Positions 8,949 through 18,032 of a stretch of DNA of 64,000 nt are shown here, one piece after another. The stretch is from Clostridium gelidum. Lineage in GTDB: Bacteria; Bacillota; Clostridia; Clostridiales; Clostridiaceae. Within the stretch, counting starts at the first letter, position 1; each line of letters opens with the position of its first letter. Location: the NCBI RefSeq assembly GCF_019977655.1, contig NZ_AP024849.1, positions 1,001,001 through 1,065,000 on the forward strand, in the 5' to 3' direction. Below the pieces are notes generated by a model that saw nothing but the letters and a program-made list of their open reading frames with translations, did not search any database and was not told the origin of the DNA. Made by a program: the position numbers and the translations under genes.

Positions 8949-9507
8949 AGTTTTAGTTTCCTCCAATGCTTTCAATTTAATTTCGTTATTATGTTATTAT
9001 AAATTATTCTTTTAACTTAATGCTGATAAATATATTCTTATTATAGCATATTTTGTAAAAAAATGTATTGCTTATTTTTTAAGAACACTATTTATCAACT
9101 AGTTCACTATATCTACAATTTGTGTATTATTATATAGTTATTACATTTACGCTTATCCTTAGAGTGTCTAAGGGACAATCATAAATGGGAGCACTTATAA
9201 TATCAGAAATCCACATCCTTATTCGCTAGCAACTGGAACAACAGAGTACTTTTTATTTCAATGTAGTATAAGTATGATTTCAACTGTGGGTATCTATATT
9301 ATTAACGGTAGAAGTAGAATTTAGAAAATATTAAGAACTTTTAATGATTTTATTAAGGTATTTGAGTTAAAATTGAATTATAGTAAATGTTAGTTAGAAA
9401 ATTTTCTTATAAGTTTTTATAATTATAAAATTAATAATGTTAGAAATAATATTTGGTATAGAAGTTATTAAGTCAAAATAAAAAATATGAGATAGGAGAT
9501 GGCTTTT
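8949..9507. other. Divergent intergenic region with possible gene remnant
   Basis: About 560 bp between the divergent PocR kinase and the response regulator. It must carry promoters for both. From about 9174 to 9324 one plus-strand frame reads some 50 sense codons (containing NPHPYSLATGTTEYF) with no start codon or ribosome site. It looks more protein-like than the surroundings and may be the tail of a decayed gene, but I cannot name it. Confidence 0.35.
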
Positions 9508-10212
9508 TTGGAAAAGGGAACTATTTTAATTGTTGATGATGAAAAGGAAATAAGGGATTTAGTTGATATATATCTTAAGAGTGATGGATATGATACAATG
9601 CAAGCTTGTGATGGACTTGAAGCAATTAAGTTGCTTGAAGAAAATGATGTGGATTTAATAATTTTAGATGTTATGATGCCTAATTTAAATGGAGTTGAGG
9701 CTTGTTTAAAAATCAGAGAGATGAGAGAAATGCCAATAATAATGTTATCAGCTAAAAGTGAGGATATAGATAAGATCTTAGGACTTAATATGGGAGCTGA
9801 TGATTATTTAACAAAACCATTTAATCCATTAGAACTTGTAGCAAGGGTAAAATCTCAACTTAGAAGATTTCATAAGTTTAGTAAAAAAGTAGATGTATTA
9901 GCGGAAGATAATAATGCAATACATATAGATGATTTAGTTATAAATTTAGAGACTCACGAAGTGATACTCGGCGATAATTTATTAAAACTTACTCCAACTG
10001 AATTTGATATTTTAGCATTACTTGGGCAAAGTCGTGGAAAAGTATTTTCAATAGAAAATATTTATGAGAGTGTTTGGAATCAAGAATTTATGACATCAGA
10101 TAATACTGTTATGGTTCATATAAGAAAGATAAGAGAAAAAACTGAGGAAAATCCAAGAAATCCAAGATTTATAAAAACTGTTTGGGGGGTAGGATATAAA
10201 ATTGAAAAATAA
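9508..10212 (+). CDS. OmpR/VanR-type response regulator
   Basis: A DNA-binding response regulator of 234 residues from the chosen start. The receiver domain has the acidic pair in VDDEKEI, the phosphorylated Asp54 in IILDVMMPN, Thr/Ser in MLSAKSE and Lys in LTKPFNP. The C-terminal winged helix ends in the typical RTVWGVGYK-like motif (KTVWGVGYKIEK). An ATG at 9499 directly abuts AGGAG (no spacing), whereas the TTG at 9508 is 9 nt from it, so TTG is the better start. It overlaps the sensor kinase gene by 11 nt and belongs to the VanR-like clostridial group. With the downstream muramidase and VanW genes, a cell-envelope regulon is likely, though not shown. Confidence 0.9.
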   Translation: MEKGTILIVDDEKEIRDLVDIYLKSDGYDTMQACDGLEAIKLLEENDVDLIILDVMMPNLNGVEACLKIREMREMPIIMLSAKSEDIDKILGLNMGADDYLTKPFNPLELVARVKSQLRRFHKFSKKVDVLAEDNNAIHIDDLVINLETHEVILGDNLLKLTPTEFDILALLGQSRGKVFSIENIYESVWNQEFMTSDNTVMVHIRKIREKTEENPRNPRFIKTVWGVGYKIEK

Positions 10213-11710
10213 AAAATTTGATAATCATAAAAATTTTAATAATAATATATCAGATTCAAAGATATTACAACGAATAGAAGATTTAGTGAGTAATATTAAG
10301 AAAAAGATTGAAAAGAGTATTAGGTTTGAACTTATGATGGTTATTGGAATATGTTTTTTGATATCATTTATTTTCTATAGTTTTACAAATAATATTTTAA
10401 AAAGGGAATACAATGAGCCAAAGATAACCTATGATTATGATTCTATTGAAAGATCAGCTAATGATTTAGCCAAGCAAATAGAAGCACAAGAAAATCTGGA
10501 TTTAAAGGATAAAAGTAAAATTAGCAGTATTTTAGAAAATGTAGCAAGTGGAGATAAAAGTTACATAACAGATTTGGATGGAAAAGTATTATATAAAACT
10601 AAAAATGTAGCCGAAGAAAATATAGATATTTATAGTGCACTAAAAAATGCTATGGCTAAGGTAAATTACGAAAAGTCCGGAGACGTTAAAGAAAAAAACT
10701 ATATAATGCCATTAAAAGTGGGCAATGATAGAATTTATTTAATATATTCAAGAATACCTGAAGCGACAATAACATATGCTACAATTAATACCTCAAACTC
10801 ATCATTAGCATTGATTCTTGCAGTTATAGTATTTATAGTTTCTTTTGTAATTATAACAAATAAAAAGATGAAGTATTTGGATGAAATTGCAATTGGTCTT
10901 AAAATAATAGCAAGTGGAAATTTAAACTATAGAATACAAGAGAAAGGTACTGATGAAATTAGGAATATAGCTTACAATATAAATTATATGGCTAAGGAAA
11001 TAGGCGAAAAAATTAATGCAGAAAGAGACGCAGAAAAAACAAAAACAGATTTAATAACGAATGTTTCTCATGATTTAAGAACTCCTCTAACATCTGTAAT
11101 GGGATATATGGGACTTGTAATTCAGAATAGGTATAAAGATGAAGCAGAAATGAAGGAATATTTAAATATAGCATTTAGTAAAGCAGAAAGACTAAAACTG
11201 CTAATTGAGGATTTATTTGAATATACTAAGTTAAATAACAATGGAATAACATTAACCAAAACTAAAGTCAACTTAGCAGAGTTTTTATCACAACTAATAG
11301 AGGAATTAATGCCATTATTTGATGAAAATGAATTGGCAGTATATAGAAAGTTTGAATCAGAAAAGATATCCGTTTCAATAGACACCTTAAAAATGCTTCG
11401 AGTATTTGAAAATTTAATTACTAATGCAATAAAATATTCATATAAACCAGGAGAAATATTAGTAGGATTATATGAAAAAGATAATACTGCAATTGTAGTT
11501 TTTAGAAACAAAGGAGATCATCTTTCAAAAGAAAAAGCAGAAAAACTATTTGATAGATTTTATAGACTGGATGAATCAAGAAATACTAACACAGGGGGAT
11601 CAGGATTAGGACTTGCAATATCCAAAAATATAGTAGAATTGCATGAAGGCAAAATATGGGCTGAATCAATAGGCGATAATATAAGTTTCTATGTACAACT
11701 AAACCTATAA
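10202..11710 (+). CDS. Membrane sensor histidine kinase, VanS-type
   Basis: A 502-residue partner of the preceding regulator. TM1 lies at about residues 40-62, followed by an extracytoplasmic sensor of some 130 residues and TM2 near 198-218. Then come HAMP, HisKA with His290 in TNVSHDLRTPLTS, and HATPase with NLITNAIKYS and GGSGLGLAISKNI. The start is TTG at 10202, inside the regulator's end, preceded by a GGGGGGTAGGA site. The overlap implies translational coupling. The charged cytoplasmic N-terminus of about 40 residues before TM1 is longer than usual. The ligand is unknown; envelope stress or cell-wall-active agents fit the neighbours. Confidence 0.9.
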   Translation: MKNKKFDNHKNFNNNISDSKILQRIEDLVSNIKKKIEKSIRFELMMVIGICFLISFIFYSFTNNILKREYNEPKITYDYDSIERSANDLAKQIEAQENLDLKDKSKISSILENVASGDKSYITDLDGKVLYKTKNVAEENIDIYSALKNAMAKVNYEKSGDVKEKNYIMPLKVGNDRIYLIYSRIPEATITYATINTSNSSLALILAVIVFIVSFVIITNKKMKYLDEIAIGLKIIASGNLNYRIQEKGTDEIRNIAYNINYMAKEIGEKINAERDAEKTKTDLITNVSHDLRTPLTSVMGYMGLVIQNRYKDEAEMKEYLNIAFSKAERLKLLIEDLFEYTKLNNNGITLTKTKVNLAEFLSQLIEELMPLFDENELAVYRKFESEKISVSIDTLKMLRVFENLITNAIKYSYKPGEILVGLYEKDNTAIVVFRNKGDHLSKEKAEKLFDRFYRLDESRNTNTGGSGLGLAISKNIVELHEGKIWAESIGDNISFYVQLNL

Positions 11711-11738
11711 TTATTTATTAATTATAGGTACTTTTTTT
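11703..11738 (+). terminator. Terminator of the two-component operon
   Basis: A 10-bp inverted repeat (ACCTATAATT/AATTATAGGT) overlapping the kinase stop codon, 7-nt loop, followed by AC and a run of seven T. Confidence 0.8.
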
Positions 11739-11789
11739 AAGATAAATTAATATTTATAGTAGAGAAGTATTTTTTATTTTGGAGGAAAT

Positions 11790-12731
11790 ATGCAAGGTAA
11801 CAACCCTAACAGTCGTTTTGGAGTAGACATAAATGAATATACCCAAAATGTTCAATTCGATATACTGGCAACGAAAATAGATTTTTTATATTTAAGAGCT
11901 TCTGGATCAGCAACTGGAAGATATAGAATTGATAGAAAGTTTCTAGAATTTGCAGTTGCTAGTAGAAATTATGGAATTCCAGTTGGAGCATATCATTTTG
12001 GATTACCATCTTATGATTTAACAGATGCTGATAGGCAATGTGATGATTTTATAAATACATTGCAGTCTGGTTTTGGGAATAAAGATTATGGAGATTTATT
12101 TCCAGTGCTAGATATAGAAGCGCCTACAGATAAATCAATAACTACAAAAGTATTAATTAATTGGATTGATAGATTTAGGAAAAGATTTGAGAGAAAAACG
12201 AGAAGAAGACTGATGCTTTATACAGGAATAGATTTTATAGAACTTTATGATAATTTCTATATTCCTGGACGTGGTTATCCTTTAAAAGATATGATATTAT
12301 GGATTGCTATGTATTTAAAAATTCCTCAAAATCCAAGAATTCCTCCTAATGTTGGAGGATGGACTAGATGGAGAATATGGCAATATAGTGAAGATCAAAT
12401 TGTTTCGGGAATTGGAAATCCTGTTGATGCAAATTGGGGACCAAATAATATAGATTTATTAACTCAACCTGATGTTGTCACAGGGATGCAAGCAAGATTT
12501 GAAAGTGGGAACATATCAGTTTCTTGGAATAGGAATAAAGATATAGATCTGTTGGGATATAATATTTTTGTAAATAAAGAATGGGTAGGTACAGTTGATG
12601 AAAATGCCACAAACTATTTAATAACTAGAGATAAATTGAAGATTCAAAAGAATATGCCTATAGAAGTGGCAATTGAAGCTTTTGACTATGACGGAGAAAC
12701 ATCAAAAACACGCGCAAAAGTGAATTTATAA
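11790..12731 (+). CDS. GH25 family muramidase with C-terminal Fn3-like domain
   Basis: A 313-residue glycoside hydrolase family 25 protein, which cleaves the N-acetylmuramic acid to N-acetylglucosamine bond of peptidoglycan. Conserved acids are Asp13 in GVDINEY and Asp109/Glu111 in the LDIEAP strand. The family WQYS motif follows at about 208. Residues about 230-313 form a beta-rich Fn3-like module (SVSWNRN, GYNIFVNKEW). There is no signal peptide, so export may need a holin or another route, or lysis, as in phage endolysins. GGAGGAAAT precedes the ATG. It follows the two-component operon terminator, so it has its own transcript. The phage-lysin resemblance may mean acquisition, but no phage genes are near. 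Confidence 0.85.
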   Translation: MQGNNPNSRFGVDINEYTQNVQFDILATKIDFLYLRASGSATGRYRIDRKFLEFAVASRNYGIPVGAYHFGLPSYDLTDADRQCDDFINTLQSGFGNKDYGDLFPVLDIEAPTDKSITTKVLINWIDRFRKRFERKTRRRLMLYTGIDFIELYDNFYIPGRGYPLKDMILWIAMYLKIPQNPRIPPNVGGWTRWRIWQYSEDQIVSGIGNPVDANWGPNNIDLLTQPDVVTGMQARFESGNISVSWNRNKDIDLLGYNIFVNKEWVGTVDENATNYLITRDKLKIQKNMPIEVAIEAFDYDGETSKTRAKVNL

Positions 12732-13077
12732 ATAAGGTATTATAAAAAAATAACTATTCAATATATGTTTTTATTCTGACCATACTGTATTGAGTGAATT
12801 CATTGATAGCACTATTAGTGGATCTAATATTCCAATATGGAAAAAATACAAATCATATATTGGAGTGTTATTTTTTGATATCTAAAATCTGATTCATATT
12901 TGATATTGGATATAATAATATTACTATCATATTTCAGTTTGAATATGATATAATAAAAATATTGATGAAAATTTAGTAAAATCATAATTTTACCAATGAG
13001 GTAACTAAAAGAAATAATAAAACATATAATTTTAGATTATTAAAATACTAATTAATTCCTTGAAAGGAGAAGAACGA
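12732..13077. other. AT-rich intergenic region with imperfect inverted repeats
   Basis: About 346 bp between the muramidase and VanW genes. Several imperfect inverted pieces are visible (for example ATTCCAATATGG with TATATTGGAGT near 12830-12866, and repeated TTTGATAT/TATCATATTT words near 12896-12950). No confident promoter or terminator. Confidence 0.35.
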
Positions 13078-14595
13078 GTGGAAAAGGGAACTGGCAAAAG
13101 AGCACAAGCTTCCAGGAAGACTGCTAAAAAACAAAAGAATATTAGGATAGCAATAGTAGCATTTGTAGTAATAGTAGCTGCAGCATTATCTGCATATTCA
13201 TTATCAATAAAAGGTGTAGTTAAGGAGTGGGATAATAAGATATATCCTGGGGTAACTGTACAAGATGTGGATCTTGGAGGTATGACTAAAGAAGAAGCAA
13301 AAAATAAGCTTACTGAAACATTTGAGGCAGCTATAGGTAATAAAAAATTATCTATAATTGCAGGGGACAAGCAATACGAACTTATTTATTCAGATATAAT
13401 GCCAAAATGTGATATAGATGGAACAGTAGAACAAGCTTATAAATTTGGAAAAGAAAGTGGAATTTTCAAGAAATACAGAGCGATAAAAAATTCAGATAAT
13501 GAAAAGAATCAGATTTCATTAGGATTTTCTTATGATGAAGAAAAGTTAAAAGCATATGAAGAAAAATTACAAAAAGATGTTACACAATCAGCTAAGGATG
13601 CTACTATTAGCATAGAAAAAGATAAAATAGTTGTTAAAGCTGGAATAGAAGGAAAAACAATAAATTTAGACAAGTTAGATAATCAATTAAAAGACAACAT
13701 AAATGGGGAACTTGATTCTAAGGATAACGTAACAGTTGATTTAGAAACAACAAAACCAAGAGTAACTAAAGAAGACTTATCGAAAATAAAGAATGTAATG
13801 GGTACTTTTTCATCAAGCTATGGTACATCAGCAGCAGGAAGAAGTAATAATATAGAAATAGCAACTGCAGCAATAAATGGAACTGTGGTTATGCCAGGAG
13901 AGACATTTAGTTTCAACGATATTGTAGGACCAAGAACAGTTGAAAGAGGATATCAAGAAGCTGGAACATATGTAGGGAATAAGGTGGAACCAGGAATTGG
14001 TGGTGGTATATGTCAAGTATCTACTACTATTTATAGGGCAGCAATGAAATCTAATTTAAGATCTGTTGAAAGAACAAATCACTCTATGGTAGTAGGCTAT
14101 GCTCAGCCGGGCCTTGATGCAACAGTTTCTTATGGTTATTTAGATTACAAGTTTAAAAATACTTATGATTTCCCTATTTTTATTCAAGGAAGTACTATAG
14201 GTAAAGTAATGACTTATAATATATATGGAGATACTTCTGCATTAAACGGGAAAACATATGATATGGCAAATGAAATTACTGAAACTATACCACCTGAAAC
14301 TAAGGTAGTACCGGATATTACTTTACCAGAAGGAAAAGAAGTCAGCGAAGGCACCGGGATGACGGGATATAAAGCAAAATCCTATCAAATCACTTATGAA
14401 AATGGAGTAGAAATAAAAAGAGATGTTGTATCAACAGATAATTATGCAAGTGTTGGAATAGTGGTTAAAAAAGGAACAAAACCAGCTGCATCAGTAACTC
14501 CCTCACCAGCAGCACCGGTAACAACGGAAAAACCATCTGCTACAGCGTCAGCACCAGCAGTAATACCACCACCAACAGTAAAACCAGCACAATAA
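13078..14595 (+). CDS. VanW family protein with PG-binding and G5 domains
   Basis: A 505-residue envelope protein. A basic N-terminus and one membrane segment (about 20-42) anchor it with the rest outside. Next comes a YoaR-like peptidoglycan-binding region (about 60-230), then the VanW domain (about 240-385) with its MPGETFSFN and GGGICQVSTT motifs. A G5-like domain (about 395-470) and a Pro/Ala/Thr-rich tail follow. VanW is found in some vancomycin-resistance clusters but its biochemical role is not settled. The start is GTG at 13078, 8 nt after AAAGGAG; an upstream TTG extends the frame but has no ribosome site. It lies 3' of a VanRS-type pair and a muramidase, which supports a wall-related role. 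Confidence 0.85.
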   Translation: MEKGTGKRAQASRKTAKKQKNIRIAIVAFVVIVAAALSAYSLSIKGVVKEWDNKIYPGVTVQDVDLGGMTKEEAKNKLTETFEAAIGNKKLSIIAGDKQYELIYSDIMPKCDIDGTVEQAYKFGKESGIFKKYRAIKNSDNEKNQISLGFSYDEEKLKAYEEKLQKDVTQSAKDATISIEKDKIVVKAGIEGKTINLDKLDNQLKDNINGELDSKDNVTVDLETTKPRVTKEDLSKIKNVMGTFSSSYGTSAAGRSNNIEIATAAINGTVVMPGETFSFNDIVGPRTVERGYQEAGTYVGNKVEPGIGGGICQVSTTIYRAAMKSNLRSVERTNHSMVVGYAQPGLDATVSYGYLDYKFKNTYDFPIFIQGSTIGKVMTYNIYGDTSALNGKTYDMANEITETIPPETKVVPDITLPEGKEVSEGTGMTGYKAKSYQITYENGVEIKRDVVSTDNYASVGIVVKKGTKPAASVTPSPAAPVTTEKPSATASAPAVIPPPTVKPAQ

Positions 14596-14636
14596 AATGA
14601 AAATACTAATGACATGATATAAAGGGATATTTTTCG

Positions 14637-14663
14637 GGTGGAGTTTTTAAGACTCCACCTAAA
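14637..14663 (+). terminator. Terminator hairpin downstream of the VanW gene
   Basis: GGTGGAGT pairs with ACTCCACC around a 7-nt loop, 41 nt after the stop. The same hairpin sequence followed by TAAATTTAGTTG recurs in related form after rnr (30545) and after eno (27431); see family B. Confidence 0.7.
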
Positions 14664-14780
14664 TTTAGTTGGAATTATACCAACTAGGGAAAGCTAATAC
14701 TCACAAGGGCACAATATCTTCTTAAGGTGGATGCAGTAGCAACAAGTGGGGATATACCCAACTAAAGAGGTTTTTGCCTT
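14664..14780 (+). ncRNA. Candidate structured RNA / family B repeat extension
   Basis: After the hairpin, TTTAGTTGG (14668-14676) can pair with CCAACTA immediately downstream (about 14682-14688) or with CCCAACTAAAG at about 14757-14768. The second choice closes a domain of about 90 nt of unusually GC-balanced sequence (contains GGGAAAGC, AAGGGCAC, AAGGTGGATGCAG). Two exclusive pairings of one strand resemble riboswitch or attenuator design. It matches no riboswitch class I know by eye. It could instead be part of a dispersed repeat. Position relative to trmL (14930) makes a leader role possible. Confidence 0.3.
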
Positions 14781-14929
14781 AAAAAATAGTCTATCATACT
14801 GATGTGATATTTTTTTATTATATATAAGTAAGTAGATAATGATTATTTTGACTTGTTATGAACCGTATAGTATAATTTTAAAATAAAAGTGGACTGATTT
14901 TTTTGACAAAAATAGAAGAGGGTGAAATT

Positions 14930-15391
14930 TTGAATTTAAATATAGTATTATATAACCCAGAAATACCTCAAAATACAGGTAATATTGCGAGAACTTGCGT
15001 TCTTACAGATAGTAAATTGCATTTAATAAAACCATTAGGATTTGAAATAAGTGATAAACAAGTTAGAAGAGCAGGTTTAGATTATTGGAAAGATTTAGAA
15101 TTGGAAATACATGAAAGCTATGAAGATTTTATAAATAAATACGGAGATAAAAGAATATTTTTAGCAACTACTCATGGTGGAACTCATTTTGATGAAATTG
15201 CATTTGAAGAGGGCGATTTTATAATGTTTGGAAAAGAATCTAGTGGGGTTCCAGAAGATGTGCATAATAGACATACTGGACTTAGAGTTCCGATGATAAA
15301 ATCAAGTACTAGAAGTTTGAATTTGTCAAATACAGCAGCTATAGTAGCTTATGAAGCTTTAAGACAAATGGGATTTCCTAATATGAAATAA
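14930..15391 (+). CDS. trmL: tRNA (cytidine/uridine-34 2'-O)-methyltransferase TrmL
   Basis: A 153-residue SPOUT methyltransferase that 2'-O-methylates the wobble base of leucine tRNAs. The N-terminal NIVLYNPEIPQNTGNIART block and the C-terminal knot with FGKESSGVP, RVPM and SLNLSNTAAIVAYE are diagnostic. The first frame-opening TTG (14903) has no ribosome site, while GAGGGTGA precedes the TTG at 14930, which gives the usual family N-terminus. degV follows after 20 nt, so the two are probably co-transcribed. Confidence 0.92.
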   Translation: MNLNIVLYNPEIPQNTGNIARTCVLTDSKLHLIKPLGFEISDKQVRRAGLDYWKDLELEIHESYEDFINKYGDKRIFLATTHGGTHFDEIAFEEGDFIMFGKESSGVPEDVHNRHTGLRVPMIKSSTRSLNLSNTAAIVAYEALRQMGFPNMK

Positions 15392-15411
15392 GTGAAGAGG
15401 AATGAAGATAT

Positions 15412-16248
15412 ATGGAAAAGATAAAAATCATAACAGATAGTACTGCTGATTTATCTAAAGAATTATATGAGAAGTATGATATAGAAGTATTACCATTATT
15501 AATAAACTTTGGCGAAGAAAGTTATTTAGATGGAGTTGAAATAAATCCCCAGAAAGTATTTGAAAGAATAGAAAAGGATGATGTACTTCCAACTACAGCT
15601 CAAGTAATTCCAAATAGGTTTATTGAATCATATAAGAAAAACTTAAGTGAAGGATATAAAATTATATCAATTCATATGTCTTCTGCAATGAGTGGAACAT
15701 ATCAATCAGCATGCATAGCAAAGGAAGCACTAGAAACTCAAGATATAGTTGTTGTTGATTCTCAAAATGTTACAGCAGCACTTGGAATTCTAGTTATAAA
15801 AGCAGCTAAGCTTAAAGAAAAAGGATATAAGATTGCAAAAATGCAAGAGGAACTAAATATTATTAGAGAAAAAATAAGGGTTTCAATTTATTTTGATTCT
15901 TTAGAGTATCTTGTTAGAGGTGGAAGAATTTCTAAAACAGCTGGTATAGTTGGTGGTATGCTTGGAATAAAGTTAATTCTGGAAATAAAAGATGGTCTTA
16001 TGGCTGTAAAAGATAAACTTAGAGGAAATAAAAAATCAATTAAAAAGATTATTAGTGATTTAGAAAATGCACATTTAGATGAGGAAGTACCAGTTATATT
16101 AATTGATGTAAATAATATTGAAATTAAAGAAGCACTTAGAGAACATATGAAAAACAATAAAGTTAATTTTGTTGAATGTCCAGTTGGGTCAACTGTAAGT
16201 ATACATTCAGGACCAGGATGTTGTGGATTAGTATTTTTAAACAAATAA
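15412..16248 (+). CDS. DegV family fatty-acid-binding protein
   Basis: A 278-residue DegV protein. The N-terminal ITDSTADLSKELYEKYDIEVLPL motif, the SSAMSGTYQSA loop that contacts lipid carboxylate, and C-terminal GPGCCGLVF are typical. In Firmicutes such proteins (FakB type) bind fatty acids and present them to the kinase FakA for phosphorylation. No fakA is in the window. It lies 20 nt after trmL, with AGAGGA before the ATG. Which fatty acid is bound cannot be read from the sequence. Confidence 0.9.
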   Translation: MEKIKIITDSTADLSKELYEKYDIEVLPLLINFGEESYLDGVEINPQKVFERIEKDDVLPTTAQVIPNRFIESYKKNLSEGYKIISIHMSSAMSGTYQSACIAKEALETQDIVVVDSQNVTAALGILVIKAAKLKEKGYKIAKMQEELNIIREKIRVSIYFDSLEYLVRGGRISKTAGIVGGMLGIKLILEIKDGLMAVKDKLRGNKKSIKKIISDLENAHLDEEVPVILIDVNNIEIKEALREHMKNNKVNFVECPVGSTVSIHSGPGCCGLVFLNK

Positions 16249-16312
16249 TGTTACGAGACAATAAGAATTAAAGACATGCTTTGATTTTTTTTGTTGTGGT
16301 AATATTAATTAA

Positions 16313-16446
16313 GGTACATGATAGAAAATAACAAGCTAAAAGATGGAATATATATTTTGCGTTAATAAATTAGGGGACATGCTAACATAGTATAGAGCAC
16401 AATATACTAATGCAGAGGCTTGTTATTTTTGAATATGTTTAGGTAC
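16313..16446. repeat. Palindromic-end repeat, family A copy 1 (diverged)
   Basis: Left end GGTACATGATAGAAAATAAC continuing AAGC; right end GCTTGTTATTTTTGAATATG continuing to GGTAC. The ends are imperfect inverted repeats of about 24 nt enclosing some 85 nt. The same end sequences occur in the copies at 24703-24993 and 53601-53713. Confidence 0.5.
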
Positions 16447-16521
16447 TTGAAGATTAATTGAAATTACTCTGGAGATAATACATAATGTATGTTTTTCATG
16501 ATTGAAATTAGTGGAGTAAAC

Positions 16522-16551
16522 TTGCATTATAAAGGTAAGACGGGGTATACT
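16522..16551 (+). promoter_or_regulatory. Probable rpoN promoter
   Basis: TTGCAT (16522-16527), 18-nt spacer, TATACT (16546-16551). Transcription would begin about 80 nt before the rpoN start codon. Confidence 0.5.
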
Positions 16552-16637
16552 ATATAAAAGATTGTTAATTATAAAATCATCAGCGTAATGAATACGTTTA
16601 ACTAAAACGTAATACATAGTCATAAGGGGGGATATTT

Positions 16638-18032
16638 ATGAATTTGGATTATAGGATGAAGATGACGCAAGAACAGAGATTAATATTAACGCAAAATATG
16701 CAACAATCAATAAAGCTTTTACAAATGTCTCTTCATGATTTAAGGGAATATATTGACAATGAGTATTCTGAAAATCCTGTTTTAGAAATGAATGAGGAAA
16801 TAATTTCATATGATGATGCACAAGCAAATGAAGAAATGCAGACAGAAGATAGATATGATCATAAGAAAATAGTTGAAGAATTATATTCTGACAATTATAA
16901 AGATAGATCAGAAAAAAGTTACTCTGGAGAAGATATTTCGCCACTAAATTTCATTGAAAAAAAGTTATCACTAAAGGATTATTTGCAGGAACAATTAGTT
17001 GAAGTGAATATAGATCAATATACGCTAACTATCTGCCAATATATTGTTGAATCATTAGATAATAGAGGCTATTTAGAAATATCAATAGAAGAACTTGCAG
17101 AAGAATTAAATATATCAGAAGAAGAAGTTGAAAAAGCTTTAAAATTAGTTCAATCATTGGAACCATATGGTATAGGAGCTAGAAATATCAAAGAATGCCT
17201 GCTTATTCAGAGTTTAAAGTTGAATATTTTAGATAACATAATAGAGCAAATGATTTTAAATCATTTAGAAAATGTTGCAGATAACAAATATGAAGTAGTT
17301 GGAAAGGATCTTAACATATCACCAAGGGAAGCACAGAGATATGGAGATTTAATTAAGAAATTAGAGCCTAAACCATCACGCGGATTTTATACAGGGGAAG
17401 AAGTTAATTACATAATTCCAGATGCTGAAATAAAAAACATAGATGGTGAATTTTTTATTTTAATGAATGAAAGTGTTTTACCTAGACTTATGATAAATAA
17501 AACTTATAAAGATGTCTTGCAAAATAATCAAGATTCAGAAACAAATGCGTATGTTAAAGATAAAATAAATCAAGCATTGTTTTTAATTAAATCAATAGAG
17601 CAAAGAAAGAATACATTACATAGGGTTTTAGAATGCGTAATTGATAAACAAAAGGATTTCTTTAAATTTGGTAAGCAATATATAAAACCTTTAATGTTAA
17701 AAGAAGTTGCAGAAATACTCGAAGTTCATGACTCTACAGTAAGCAGAGCAATTAAAGATAAGTATGTATTAACAAATTACGGAACTGTAAAAATAAAAGA
17801 CTTATTTGCAAGTGGAGTATCTTCAAATAATAATGATGATGATATGGCAACTATAAAAATAAAAAATGAGATAAAGAGAATAATTGACGAAGAGAATAAA
17901 GGTAAACCTCTTTCAGATCAAATAATAAGTTCTATGTTAGGTGAGAAAAATATAAATATATCACGTAGAACAGTTGCTAAATACAGAGAAGAAATAGGAA
18001 TTAAAGCTTCTTCTATGAGAAAAAGACTTTAG
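16638..18032 (+). CDS. rpoN: RNA polymerase sigma-54 factor RpoN
   Basis: A 464-residue sigma-54. The N-terminal activator-contact region is Gln/Leu-rich (LILTQNMQQSIKLLQMSL). It is followed by an acidic region II, the core-binding domain, an HTH (LKEVAEILEVHDSTVSRAI) that contacts the -12 element, and the C-terminal RpoN box region ISRRTVAKYREEIGI that reads -24. AAGGGGGG precedes the ATG. It transcribes genes with -24/-12 promoters only with an AAA activator; neither an activator nor a convincing -24/-12 site is in the window. The next gene, cggR, has its own promoter. Confidence 0.95.
   Translation: MNLDYRMKMTQEQRLILTQNMQQSIKLLQMSLHDLREYIDNEYSENPVLEMNEEIISYDDAQANEEMQTEDRYDHKKIVEELYSDNYKDRSEKSYSGEDISPLNFIEKKLSLKDYLQEQLVEVNIDQYTLTICQYIVESLDNRGYLEISIEELAEELNISEEEVEKALKLVQSLEPYGIGARNIKECLLIQSLKLNILDNIIEQMILNHLENVADNKYEVVGKDLNISPREAQRYGDLIKKLEPKPSRGFYTGEEVNYIIPDAEIKNIDGEFFILMNESVLPRLMINKTYKDVLQNNQDSETNAYVKDKINQALFLIKSIEQRKNTLHRVLECVIDKQKDFFKFGKQYIKPLMLKEVAEILEVHDSTVSRAIKDKYVLTNYGTVKIKDLFASGVSSNNNDDDMATIKIKNEIKRIIDEENKGKPLSDQIISSMLGEKNINISRRTVAKYREEIGIKASSMRKRL

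Larger units (their letters stand above)
16249..16637. other. Intergenic region with repeat copy and rpoN promoter
   Basis: About 390 bp between degV and rpoN. It contains a diverged family A repeat (16313-16446) and a promoter (16522-16551). No terminator with a clear T-run follows degV except the T-rich tract near 16282-16296. Confidence 0.5.

Noticed and set aside
9499..9510. ATG at 9499 as start of the response regulator
   Set aside because: It directly abuts the AGGAG site, leaving no spacing; the TTG 9 nt downstream fits better.
11122..11511. 129-codon minus-strand frame inside the VanS-type kinase
   Set aside because: Antisense of a well-supported histidine kinase, with no ribosome site and Ser/Leu/Asn-rich translation.
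17640..17660. Sigma-54 type -24/-12 promoters near rpoN or elsewhere
   Set aside because: No TGGCAC-N5-TTGCA pattern found in any intergenic space; GG and GC words seen lie inside coding regions.
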